In this document: piece by piece, positions 17,915-25,701 of the stretch
Layout of the letters: each line of letters begins with the position of its first letter
How positions within the stretch are numbered: position 1 is the stretch's first letter
Assembly: GCF_014901205.1 (NCBI RefSeq)
Contig: NZ_JACNMU010000003.1
Coordinates: 248,001 to 312,000 of the forward strand
DNA: 64,000 bases
Direction of reading: 5' to 3'
Origin: Meridianimarinicoccus sp. MJW13
GTDB taxonomy: Bacteria; Pseudomonadota; Alphaproteobacteria; Rhodobacterales; Rhodobacteraceae
The notes under the pieces: model-generated
Seen by the model: only the letters and a program-made list of their open reading frames with translations
Told to the model about the DNA's origin: nothing
Databases searched by the model: none
Made by a program: the position numbers and the translations under genes

Positions 17915-20900
17915 TCAGAGTATCAGCGTGGCGGTCTTGGACGCGCCCCGCCCCACGAGGGCGGAGAGCTGGTGAATGCGGATGGTGAGCGTGTCGCCGG
18001 GGCCGTGCGGCGCACCCCAGTCGGCGGTCTGCTGGGCGGCGGTGTAGACCGCGCTGGTGGTGGCTGTGCTCAGCACCCGCTTCACAGCAGGGCCGTCGAG
18101 GATCTCGACCTCGTAGGCCTCGAGCTCCTCGGCCAGCGGCACCTCAAGCCCGCCCCAACTGTCTGCCGAGAGTGCACGCGACCTCCGCGTCCAGCTGATG
18201 GTCAGATCGCCGGGCGTGCGGGGCGTGCGCCACGGCTGTTCGACATGGGCGACGGAGAACGGCCGCAGTCCGACGCCCTCGGGCGTGAAGGCCTGCGCGA
18301 CATAGGTCTCGTGGCTGACCAGGCGGCTTGCGGGGCCGATGCGCCAGTTCCACGGGATGCCGAGATCGGCCTCCGCGATGGGCAGTGACGCCAGCGCAGT
18401 GTCCAGCATGACGACTCGCGCGCCCGCCGGCACGGGGTTGCCCATGGCGCCCTCGGTCCCGCGCTGGCCGCGTAAGAGCCGGGTCAGCCGATACCGGCCG
18501 GGCGCGAGCAACTCGGCCGCGCCCGCCTGCACGATCTCCCAGACGCCGGGCGCGCTCTCGATGGCCAGCGCGTTCGCCCCGCCGAAGAGGGTCAGGTCAG
18601 TGACGCTCTCCAGCGTGCCGGTCAGCAGATCGACCACAAGCGCATTGCCGAGGTCAAAGCGCGAGGTGGGCCCCGCGAAGAAGTCCGAGACCAGTGTCCC
18701 GATCCGGGCCCGGCCGCCAAATATCGTCAGCAGCTCGAAGCCATCGGTCGAGGGGCTGCGGAACACCGCCATCTCGCCCGGCCAGGGAACCGCATGCGCG
18801 GCGACCATCGGCCGATGCGCGGGCTGGTCCTCGGTCAGCTGCGGCAGGTCCATCAGCACCGCATCCGGCGCGCCGAACACAACCGCCCGCGTCAGTGACG
18901 CCGCGCGGGGATCGCCAGGCGGCAGATCATAGGTCGCGCGGTTCTGGCGCACCGCCTCGATGCCGCGCGCCTCGGCATCGGCGATGGAGATCAGCCGCAG
19001 ATCGACCAGCCGCCCATCGTGCTGGAGCCGGATCGCGTCGGCAGGATCGAGCGCGAGCCGCGAGGGCGGCAGACGGAACGCCGCCGTCTCGCGCCCCACC
19101 CACGCCTCCATCAGGGCGCGGCGGCAGCGCCGCTCGGCCTCCTCGGGCGGCACGGCCATCGGAAAGGACTCGGAGGCGATCCGGGTCGTGTCCACGGTGA
19201 TGCGCCGCGCCTCGACGAGGGCCGCGTCGTAATCCTCGTCGGCGCGGGCGACCTGCCATTTCAGCGCCTGCGGCAGTTCCGTCTCCTGGCCGCGCGTCAG
19301 CTCCAGCACGTCGCCCTCGCGGGCCGCAACCAGATCGTCGGGCGCGAGGGTGGCGACCGACGCCCGCCCGCGCATCACGAAGCGGATCACGCCCTCGGTC
19401 TCCACCGCGTCGAAGCCGAAGTGGCGCGACAGCGTGGTGATCGAGGCGCGCGGGCTTTCCAGCGCCGTGATGGCGTAGCCCTCGACAGCGCCCCAGAGAC
19501 CGGTGACGTCGATGCGGGCTTCGGGCAGACCAGCGCGCAGACAGAGGTGCCGGACCAGAGCCGCGAGCGACACCGCCCCGAGCCGCCCGGTCAGCCAGTG
19601 GCCGAGCCGCCAGTTCGCGCCGTCGGTCCAGACGTCGGTCAGCGCCGGAAAGAACGGATACGGCCGCGCGTCCCATGTCCAGGCAGCGCATTCGGGGACG
19701 TGCACCATGCGGCCGCCGTATACTGACGAGACCGGGTTGTTCGCGGCCTCGCCCCACCAGAGATATGTCGCCTCGAGATAGGCGCGCTGGATCGCGTCAT
19801 CGCGCCAACCGCGCGAGAAGTGCGGCGTGAAGCTCTCCGACGACTTCGGGTCGAAGAAGACGTTGGGCTGGTTGGTGCCCCGGTCGATGGCCGGACAGCC
19901 GAGCTCGGTGAACCAGATCGGCTTCGACTGCGGCGCCCATGCTGTCGGGGTCGCGCTCTCCACCCCACCCGGGCGGTCGTAATGCGCGTTCGACCACCAG
20001 GCGCGCAGATCCTTGTAGCGGAACACCCACGGCTTGCTGGCGGCGCCATCGGCGATCGGGGTACGGACCTGCGCGGAGCGGTCGGCCGCGCTGGCGTAGA
20101 ACCAGTCGAAGCCTTCGCCGCCCGCGATGTTCCCCTGCAGGTAGGTCCGGTCATGGATCGCGGGCCAGCCCTCGGCCGCGTCCGCATGCTCGAAGCCGTC
20201 CCGCCAGTCCGAGAGCGGCATGTAATTGTCGATGCCGATGAAGTCGGTGTTCGCATCGGCCCAGAGCGGGTCGAGGTGGAAGAACACATCACCGCTGCCG
20301 TCGCCCGGCTGGTGCCCGAAATACTCCGACCAGTCGGCCGCATAGCCGATCTTGGTCCCCGACCCGAGAATCGAGCGCACATCCGCGAGCAGATCCCGAT
20401 ACGCCTGCACGGTGGGATAGGTGCTGGCGCCCGAGCGGATCGTGGTCAGCCCCGGCATCTCGGTGCCGATCAGGAAGGCGTCCACGCCGCCCGCCGCCGC
20501 ACAGAGATGGGCGTAGTGCAGCACCATGCGCCGAAGACCCCAGTCGCCGGGCGCGCCGGTCCACGAAACCGACTGACCCGAAACGCTGAAGCTGGCAGGC
20601 GTGGCCGCGCCGAACAGCGCCGCGACCTGCGCGCCCGCCGTGGCGGTCTTGTCCACGGTCCCTGCGAACCCCGCCGCAGGCGAACAGGTGATCCGGCCCC
20701 GCCAGGGGAATGCGGGCTGACCGGTCTCCGCGGCGTTGTCGGAATACGGGTTCGGCAGGCTGTTACCGGGCGGCACGTCCATCAGGATGAACGGGTAGAA
20801 GGTGACCCGGAGCCCGCGCGCCTTCATCTCCTGGATCGCCTGCACGACGGCGAAGTCGGACGGCGTGCCGCCATAGACGGGGCGGTCCAGGTCGTCGCGG

Positions 20901-21880
20901 CTGACGAGGAAGGCATTGGCGCGGCTGACGCCGTTCACCGACCAGCTGGCGGGCGTGGTCGATTTGGCCGACACCTCGACGCCCGGTCGCACCTTGCACG
21001 ATCCCGCGCGCAGATCGTCGCCGAACCACGCCACCACGAGGCTTACGCTCTCGATCGCAGGCGCCATCGCCTGCAGCCGGTCCAGCGCCTCCACCATGTC
21101 CGTGGAGTCGGCCAGAGCGTTCAGGTTCTCGGGCACCGTCGCGCCGCCATCGGTCTTGCGGATGGCCTGCGTCGCATAAGTGAACTCGCCGGAGGCCGGG
21201 ATCATGGTGACGGCGCGGGTCAGCCCCTCGGCGGTGTCGGGATCGGCGAGCGGGCGGAATACCTCGAACGAGAGCTGCGGCAGCCGGTTGCCATAGGTCG
21301 AGAGCGCCAGCTCCTCGAAGACCACATAGGCCGTGCCGCGATGGGCGGGCGTGCTGGCCGCGCCCATATTCGCCGCGATGAATGGGTCCGCCGTCTGCGC
21401 CTCGTCGCCGGGATACCAGCGCCAGGTGACGCCGGAGAGGTCCATCGGCTTGCCGTCGGCCCAGATGCGGCCGATGCCGGTGATCGGGCCCTCGCACAAG
21501 GCGACGGCGAAGCTCGCATAGTACAGATACTCGGTCGTCTTCACCTTTCCGCCCCCGCCGCCCTTGCCGCCGCCCTGCGTGGTGGTCTTCGTCTCTTCGC
21601 GGAAATCGGTTGCCCAGATGATGTTGCCGCCCATGCGCATGCGCCCGTAGACTCGTGGGATGACGGCGCCCTCGGTGGAGGACGTGATCCGAAGGCTGTC
21701 GAGCCGCGGCCCCTCGATCCGCTGGGTCGGCGCGAGCGAGGACACGATCCAGCTGTCGACCACCGAGCCGATGGTGGAGCCCACGAAGCCGCCGATGGTC
21801 GCGGCGCTCACGCCGAGGATCGCGCCGCCGATCGACCCGCCAATGGCGGCGCCGGCCGCGCCGAGAACAAGCGTTGCCAT
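17915..21880 (-). CDS. Tail-tip/host-specificity protein with GTA TIM-barrel domain
   Basis: Very large (1321 aa) baseplate-hub protein equivalent to RcGTA gp15. The first about 50 residues are a Gly/Ala-rich hydrophobic segment. A central region (about 430-740) has the glycoside-hydrolase-like TIM barrel seen in GTA hubs (aromatic-rich motifs such as FDWFYASAADRSAQ and IWFTELGCPAID). It is followed by phage-tail_3 and C-terminal beta domains, the last resembling fibronectin-like folds. It builds the tail tip and contacts the host envelope. The final gene of the conserved tail operon, 10 bases after the NlpC/P60 gene. Confidence 0.92.
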   Translation of the reverse strand: MATLVLGAAGAAIGGSIGGAILGVSAATIGGFVGSTIGSVVDSWIVSSLAPTQRIEGPRLDSLRITSSTEGAVIPRVYGRMRMGGNIIWATDFREETKTTTQGGGKGGGGGKVKTTEYLYYASFAVALCEGPITGIGRIWADGKPMDLSGVTWRWYPGDEAQTADPFIAANMGAASTPAHRGTAYVVFEELALSTYGNRLPQLSFEVFRPLADPDTAEGLTRAVTMIPASGEFTYATQAIRKTDGGATVPENLNALADSTDMVEALDRLQAMAPAIESVSLVVAWFGDDLRAGSCKVRPGVEVSAKSTTPASWSVNGVSRANAFLVSRDDLDRPVYGGTPSDFAVVQAIQEMKARGLRVTFYPFILMDVPPGNSLPNPYSDNAAETGQPAFPWRGRITCSPAAGFAGTVDKTATAGAQVAALFGAATPASFSVSGQSVSWTGAPGDWGLRRMVLHYAHLCAAAGGVDAFLIGTEMPGLTTIRSGASTYPTVQAYRDLLADVRSILGSGTKIGYAADWSEYFGHQPGDGSGDVFFHLDPLWADANTDFIGIDNYMPLSDWRDGFEHADAAEGWPAIHDRTYLQGNIAGGEGFDWFYASAADRSAQVRTPIADGAASKPWVFRYKDLRAWWSNAHYDRPGGVESATPTAWAPQSKPIWFTELGCPAIDRGTNQPNVFFDPKSSESFTPHFSRGWRDDAIQRAYLEATYLWWGEAANNPVSSVYGGRMVHVPECAAWTWDARPYPFFPALTDVWTDGANWRLGHWLTGRLGAVSLAALVRHLCLRAGLPEARIDVTGLWGAVEGYAITALESPRASITTLSRHFGFDAVETEGVIRFVMRGRASVATLAPDDLVAAREGDVLELTRGQETELPQALKWQVARADEDYDAALVEARRITVDTTRIASESFPMAVPPEEAERRCRRALMEAWVGRETAAFRLPPSRLALDPADAIRLQHDGRLVDLRLISIADAEARGIEAVRQNRATYDLPPGDPRAASLTRAVVFGAPDAVLMDLPQLTEDQPAHRPMVAAHAVPWPGEMAVFRSPSTDGFELLTIFGGRARIGTLVSDFFAGPTSRFDLGNALVVDLLTGTLESVTDLTLFGGANALAIESAPGVWEIVQAGAAELLAPGRYRLTRLLRGQRGTEGAMGNPVPAGARVVMLDTALASLPIAEADLGIPWNWRIGPASRLVSHETYVAQAFTPEGVGLRPFSVAHVEQPWRTPRTPGDLTISWTRRSRALSADSWGGLEVPLAEELEAYEVEILDGPAVKRVLSTATTSAVYTAAQQTADWGAPHGPGDTLTIRIHQLSALVGRGASKTATLIL

Positions 21881-21889
21881 GTCGGGGTC

Positions 21890-22321
21890 TCAGCGTTGCG
21901 GGAACAGGAAGGCGAAGGCGATGCGCCGCCGCCAGGATGAGGTGAGCGGTTCCTCGATCACGCCGAGCCGCTCGTAGGCGTGGAGGAAGGAGTCGGGGCT
22001 CGTCAATATCCCGACATGCTTGGCGATGGCCCGGGGCTTCATGCGGAAGAGGACCAGCGCGCCCGGGCCGGACTCTACGGGAGGCGCCTCGATCATCATG
22101 CGCCGCGCGCCCTCGGCCAGAACCTCGCGCGGCCCGGTCTCGCCCCAGTCGCGGCTGTAAGGCGGGATCGGGAACGGTTCCGGCCCCACCACCTCGCGCC
22201 AGACGCCCCGGGCCAGCCCGAGGCAGTCGCAGCCGACACCGCGCAGGCTCGCCTGGTCGTGATACGGCGTGCCGAGCCAGGAGCGTGCGATGGCGATGAC
22301 GCGCTTCGGATCGGCGTTCAC
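21890..22321 (-). CDS. NlpC/P60-type phage cell-wall peptidase
   Basis: A 143-aa tail-associated peptidoglycan peptidase corresponding to RcGTA gp14. The catalytic Cys lies in VGCDCLGLARG (about residue 32), the His in AKHVGIL (about 100), preceded by the WLGTPYHDQ motif typical of the fold. It opens the cell wall during DNA entry. Start overlaps the DUF2163 gene stop by 4 bases. Confidence 0.92.
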   Translation of the reverse strand: MNADPKRVIAIARSWLGTPYHDQASLRGVGCDCLGLARGVWREVVGPEPFPIPPYSRDWGETGPREVLAEGARRMMIEAPPVESGPGALVLFRMKPRAIAKHVGILTSPDSFLHAYERLGVIEEPLTSSWRRRIAFAFLFPQR

Positions 22322-23202
22322 AGCACGGACCCTTCGTGGCCGCCGTCCTTCGTGGCGTAGCGGAGCACGGCGTCCTGGCCGGGGATGTGCGGGAACCCGC
22401 GGAAGTTGGCGGTGTTCGTGAACTTCGCCCCGCAGGTCTCCATCCGCTTGTCGCAGCCCGCGCGAATGGTGAAGCCGTCACCCTCGGCGATCGCGCGCAC
22501 CGGCGCCTCGAGCAGCGTCAGCACGGCGATGCCATCCGTGAGGTCATGGCCCAGCACCTCGGTGCGCCGTCCCGCGTTCGCGCCACTCGTCCAGTCCAAC
22601 GTGCCGAAGGTGAACCAGCCAGAGGCGAAGCCGCCGAGCCCGGACGCGGTGAAGGCCCGGTCGCGCAGAAGATCGATCACGGCGCCCGCGCCTTTGAACG
22701 CCGGGTTCTCGAGATCGACGCCGCAGCGCGCATCGCCGAGCGCGGCGTCACAGGTTGCCTGGAAGGTCCGCCCGACCGTCTGGCCGAGCACATGCGCGAG
22801 CGAGCGGACCTCGGCGACGAAGGCGAGCCGCCCGCGCCGGATCTGACCGATGGCGCCGCGCCGCATCAGGACGCGCTGGCCCGGGTCGGCCCAGTTCACC
22901 CGCCAGACCTCGACCTCCGCGTTGTCCCAGCGGCCGTCGAGGATGTCGGTCTCGGTTATGCGGTCCGAGGTCAGCACGCCCTCGGCATCTTGCGCATCGA
23001 CGGACAGGTCCGACCCGGAGCGCACCTCGGAGGCCGTCAGCCCGCTCTCGGGCTCGAAGTCCGTCCCGTCGAAGGCGAGCGTCCGGTCGTGGTCGGTGAA
23101 GCCGAAACTCGCACCGTCGGCGCGGGTGATCCGCCAGCACCAGGCGAGCGTGGTCGTGCCGTCGTCGAGATGGGCTTGCAGGGCGGGCAAGAGGGATTTC
23201 AT
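22318..23202 (-). CDS. DUF2163 baseplate protein (GTA gp13-like)
   Basis: A 294-aa structural protein with an N-terminal DUF2163 region (LDDGTTTLAWCWRITRADG, FTDHDRTLAFDG) and a C-terminal phage_BR0599-type domain with conserved cysteines (CDAALGDARCGVDL and CDKRMETCGAKFTNTANFRGFPHIPG). The RcGTA homologue is an iron-sulfur-containing hub protein, and the four C-terminal-domain cysteines here match that idea. The gene follows the Rz1-like gene with an overlapping stop/start, so the lysis cassette interrupts the tail order just upstream. Confidence 0.9.
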   Translation of the reverse strand: MKSLLPALQAHLDDGTTTLAWCWRITRADGASFGFTDHDRTLAFDGTDFEPESGLTASEVRSGSDLSVDAQDAEGVLTSDRITETDILDGRWDNAEVEVWRVNWADPGQRVLMRRGAIGQIRRGRLAFVAEVRSLAHVLGQTVGRTFQATCDAALGDARCGVDLENPAFKGAGAVIDLLRDRAFTASGLGGFASGWFTFGTLDWTSGANAGRRTEVLGHDLTDGIAVLTLLEAPVRAIAEGDGFTIRAGCDKRMETCGAKFTNTANFRGFPHIPGQDAVLRYATKDGGHEGSVL

Positions 23203-23441
23203 CGGCAGGTTCCCGTCATTCGGTCATCGAGATCGGCGATCCAGTCCGCCCAGACCGGCGGAGCCTCCGCGACGGTATCGGCAGCCGGCCGGGCGAGCCT
23301 CGCCTCGGCATAGGAGGCACAGCCGGCGTCACCAGTTCCCATCGTTGCGGCGCAGCCGGTCAGCAGGATCGCCAGCGCCGCGGCCATCGCGAACCGCGTC
23401 GCGCCCGCGCTCGACACGGTTGTTCTTGTCTTCCATGGCAT
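23199..23441 (-). CDS. Rz1-like outer-membrane spanin lipoprotein
   Basis: An 80-aa ORF with a lipoprotein signal (hydrophobic FAMAAALAILLTGC, lipobox LLTGC) and a Pro/Ala-containing mature part. About 113 bases overlap the Rz-like gene in another frame, the hallmark of Rz/Rz1 pairs. The start at 23441 was chosen because it gives a normal short basic N-terminus before the hydrophobic core. Its stop overlaps the DUF2163 start (ATGA). Role: o-spanin, disrupting the outer membrane at lysis. Confidence 0.65.
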   Translation of the reverse strand: MPWKTRTTVSSAGATRFAMAAALAILLTGCAATMGTGDAGCASYAEARLARPAADTVAEAPPVWADWIADLDDRMTGTCR

Positions 23442-23559
23442 CGCGTTCCGCCTCCCGTTTGCCAGCGCGTTCGCCTTCCACACGCCCCCAGACCCGGCCG
23501 AGGACGACACCTCCGACCGCGCCCAGAGCCACGACCAGCCAGATCAGGAACTCAGCCAT
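23329..23559 (-). CDS. Rz-like inner-membrane spanin
   Basis: A 76-aa protein with one N-terminal membrane helix (LIWLVVALGAVGGVVLG) and a charged helical remainder rich in Glu, Arg and Lys (GRVEGERAGKREAERDAMEDK). This is the i-spanin topology. It overlaps the Rz1-like lipoprotein gene in another frame and the 33-aa gene upstream by 8 bases. Confidence 0.65.
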   Translation of the reverse strand: MAEFLIWLVVALGAVGGVVLGRVWGRVEGERAGKREAERDAMEDKNNRVERGRDAVRDGRGAGDPADRLRRNDGNW

Positions 23560-23653
23560 CGTCCCGCTCCCCGTGCGCGGCGGCGACGCAGAGGGCGACG
23601 ATCAGCACGCCAAGGCAGCCGCCAACGACCAGACCTGCGAGGAACTCAAGCAT
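23552..23653 (-). CDS. 33-aa single-helix membrane protein (DUF3789-like)
   Basis: A very short ORF encoding MLEFLAGLVVGGCLGVLIVA and a charged tail (HGERDDG). The form, a membrane helix starting right after a MxEFxxG motif, matches small DUF3789-type phage proteins found in lysis regions. It overlaps the 76-aa gene upstream (8 bases) and the Rz-like gene downstream (8 bases). Possible antiholin or lysis accessory; role unproven. Confidence 0.6.
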   Translation of the reverse strand: MLEFLAGLVVGGCLGVLIVALCVAAAHGERDDG

Positions 23654-23876
23654 CGCCGCGGAACCCGCGCTCGATCCGGTCGCGCAGGCCGATCAGGCCC
23701 AGACCGAGGAACATGAGCCCCGCCGGCGAGGCGTCGCCCGAGCCGGCAAGCATCGCGACGAGGCGGGACAGTTCCCCGAACGGCCCGGTGGCGGGCAGCG
23801 CGAGCGACGCGATGCCGGTGAGCATGGCGAGCAACCCCGCCCACCAGGTGAGCGAGTTGGGTCGGACGTAGCGCAT
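23646..23876 (-). CDS. Small two-helix membrane protein of the lysis cassette
   Basis: A 76-aa protein with two likely membrane segments (WWAGLLAMLTGIASLAL and AGLMFLGLGLIGL) and a charged C-terminus (RDRIERGFRGDA). It lies 3 bases after the endolysin gene. Holin or antiholin is plausible from topology and position; no sequence family recognised. Confidence 0.6.
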   Translation of the reverse strand: MRYVRPNSLTWWAGLLAMLTGIASLALPATGPFGELSRLVAMLAGSGDASPAGLMFLGLGLIGLRDRIERGFRGDA

Positions 23877-23879
23877 GGG

Positions 23880-24536
23880 TCAGGCCCTCCGGATCAGAGT
23901 GGAGAAGAAAGCGGCCAGCCGAACGAGCCAGCCGGTCGGCGCGTCGGGCGCAGGATCGAGGACCGGCAGCGTCGGCGACGGCCCGCGAGCCAAGGCCAGA
24001 GCCTCATCCTCGGTCAGGCGACGGATCGGCCGCGAGAAGTCCACGCGCCCCGTGCGGTCCACGGACCAGACCGGGATCGTGCCGCCGGGATAGCGGCCAT
24101 GTCGGAACAGGTCGCGCTCGGCTTCCCGGCGCGGGATGATCGAGGCCGGTCGCCGCCAGTTCTGAAACGCGTCGGCGGCTGCAACGCGATTGCCGGCATT
24201 GAGGTGCCGGGTCAGTGCAGCCTTGGCGATGCCGCCGGTGTTGTAGTGGAAGCTGACCAGTGCATCGAACTCATGCGCCGCCAGCGGAACCTTCACGGCG
24301 CGCAGGACGGCAGCCTCGTAGCGCGCAAGATCGGCGCGGAAGATCCGGAACGCTTCTCGGATCCCGGCGTCCAGATCAGCGGGCATGCCTCGCAGCATGC
24401 TGGCCGGATCGGGCGGCCCGGCCGCGGCCGTGTGGCCGATGCCGAAGGTCCAGACCTGTTTCACATCGAGATAGGGTCCGGGCACGATTCCCTCGTGCCG
24501 GACGAGGGCCAGCAGGCCCCGGTCGGTCATGCGCAT
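23880..24536 (-). CDS. GH24 lysozyme-type endolysin
   Basis: A 218-aa muramidase. The catalytic E-(8)-D-(5)-T arrangement of phage lysozymes is visible near the N-terminus: HEG (Glu about 15), YLDV (Asp) and GIGHT (Thr). FHYNTGGIAKAALTRHLN and the downstream RREAERDLF motifs are typical of GH24. The C-terminal GWLVRLAAFFSTLIRRA could be a membrane-associating helix. It degrades peptidoglycan at the end of the lytic cycle. Confidence 0.92.
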   Translation of the reverse strand: MRMTDRGLLALVRHEGIVPGPYLDVKQVWTFGIGHTAAAGPPDPASMLRGMPADLDAGIREAFRIFRADLARYEAAVLRAVKVPLAAHEFDALVSFHYNTGGIAKAALTRHLNAGNRVAAADAFQNWRRPASIIPRREAERDLFRHGRYPGGTIPVWSVDRTGRVDFSRPIRRLTEDEALALARGPSPTLPVLDPAPDAPTGWLVRLAAFFSTLIRRA

Positions 24537-24542
24537 GGGATA

Positions 24543-24674
24543 TTACCGAAGAAGCGAGAGGATCAGGATCAGCGCCGCGACGACAAGGCCTACCGCCAAG
24601 CGGTGGCGGAAGGCCTGCCGGGGATCGGCAGGGTCGCAGCGAAGAGAGCGCGCGAGGCGGAGAAGCTCATTCAT
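24543..24674 (-). CDS. 43-aa membrane protein between holin candidate and endolysin
   Basis: A short ORF: a basic N-terminal half (LLRLARSLRCDPADPRQAFR) followed by one membrane helix (LAVGLVVAALILILSLL). It overlaps the upstream holin candidate by 8 bases and ends 6 bases before the endolysin start. No family recognised; a second holin-like or regulatory peptide is possible. Confidence 0.55.
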   Translation of the reverse strand: MNELLRLARSLRCDPADPRQAFRHRLAVGLVVAALILILSLLR

Positions 24675-25017
24675 CGTCGCCGCCTTCGTTGGCGCGGCGC
24701 AGGCGGGCGAGCAGCATCTCGATGAAGGCCGGCCCGAAGACGCCCACGAGATAGGCCGCCGAGCCCGCCGCCCCGCCCGCAGGGATCGCCTCGGGCGGAA
24801 GGCTGAGCCAGGCGGTGATCACGGCCATTGAGAGGCTGCCCATCCCGGCCGCGATCAGCCCGCCGAGCAGGATGTGCCGGATCGCGTCGCGCAGGCGCAT
24901 CCTCGTGGTCAGCGCGTTTGTGGCGCCGCCCAGCGCGCCCCAGGCAGCGAGGATAACCACCGTGGACGTTGCCAGATCCCGCAGGACGGATGCGATGAAG
25001 CCGGTCTCGTCGTTCAT
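24667..25017 (-). CDS. Putative holin (116 aa, multi-helix)
   Basis: A 116-aa protein with three hydrophobic stretches (TSTVVILAAWGALGGA, IRHILLGGLIAAGMGSLSMAVI, GGAAGSAAYLVGVFGPAFI) and a charged C-terminus (LLARLRRANEGGDDE), a classic class I holin profile. It begins by overlapping the stop of the DUF2460 gene (ATGA) and precedes the endolysin. Holin by topology and context; family not identified. Confidence 0.65.
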   Translation of the reverse strand: MNDETGFIASVLRDLATSTVVILAAWGALGGATNALTTRMRLRDAIRHILLGGLIAAGMGSLSMAVITAWLSLPPEAIPAGGAAGSAAYLVGVFGPAFIEMLLARLRRANEGGDDE

Positions 25018-25640
25018 CGCCGGATCTCCAGAAGTGGAATGGAAGTGATCGAGCCGAGCCGCTCGAGGTCGAGCGTCACGTCGAGCGCGTCGGCGTCGAA
25101 GCGGACCGGCACGTCGAACTCGAACCCGGCGGTGATCGCGACGCCAGCGCCCGGCGCGGCGCTGAAGGTGACGACGCCGGTCGTGGTGTCGACCGACCAG
25201 CCGGAGGGCTGCTCGACGCCCGACAGCGCGATGCGCACGCTGCCCGCCACCGGCTTCGCGATGGCGCGCGTCCAGGATTGCGCGCCCGAGGCGTAGCGCT
25301 TCACCAGCTGGAAGGCGGTCGTCGCGCCATCGCCGGTGCCGATCGCCTGGTCGGTGGGCGACGGCGTGCCCGAAGGCAGGCAGGACTTGTGGTCGCCCCA
25401 GTCCTTGAAGCGGAAGCCATGGAGGCGACCGTTCCGGGCCTCGAAGAAGGCGACCACCGCCGCCAGATCGTCGGCGCGGCGGATGCCGTAGGCGACATCG
25501 TAGCGACGGCGCGAGTTCGCCCAGCTGGCGTTGCGTTCCTCGTCGCCCGAGGCGAGTTCGACGATCTGCGTGCGCCGCTCCGGCCCGCCCCGCGCCCCGC
25601 GGCTGATGTTGTCGGGAAACCGGACCTCGTGGAACGCCAT
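25014..25640 (-). CDS. DUF2460 tail protein (GTA gp12-like distal tail)
   Basis: A 208-aa protein with the DUF2460 N-terminal signature (MAFHEVRFPDNISRGARGGPER) and the FRFKDWGDHK motif characteristic of RcGTA gp12-type distal tail proteins. It connects the tube to the hub. Start at 25640 has GGAG upstream (AAGGAGAAACTTC). About 60 bases separate it from the tape-measure gene; it is followed by the lysis genes rather than directly by gp13. Confidence 0.92.
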   Translation of the reverse strand: MAFHEVRFPDNISRGARGGPERRTQIVELASGDEERNASWANSRRRYDVAYGIRRADDLAAVVAFFEARNGRLHGFRFKDWGDHKSCLPSGTPSPTDQAIGTGDGATTAFQLVKRYASGAQSWTRAIAKPVAGSVRIALSGVEQPSGWSVDTTTGVVTFSAAPGAGVAITAGFEFDVPVRFDADALDVTLDLERLGSITSIPLLEIRR

Positions 25641-25701
25641 GAAGTTTCTCCTTGGTTCGTGCTCTGGCCCCCGCAACCGGTTCCCACTTGCGGGGTCGCA
25701 C

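Noticed and set aside
19820-21940. A 706-codon plus-strand open frame opposite the tail-tip gene
   Set aside because: It is antisense to a well-supported phage gene, has low-complexity Arg/Ala/Gly composition, and is an artefact of high GC content. The same applies to long frames at 12165-14060, 9754-11133, 25531-27426, 33848-36061, 38023-39750 and 57357-59153.
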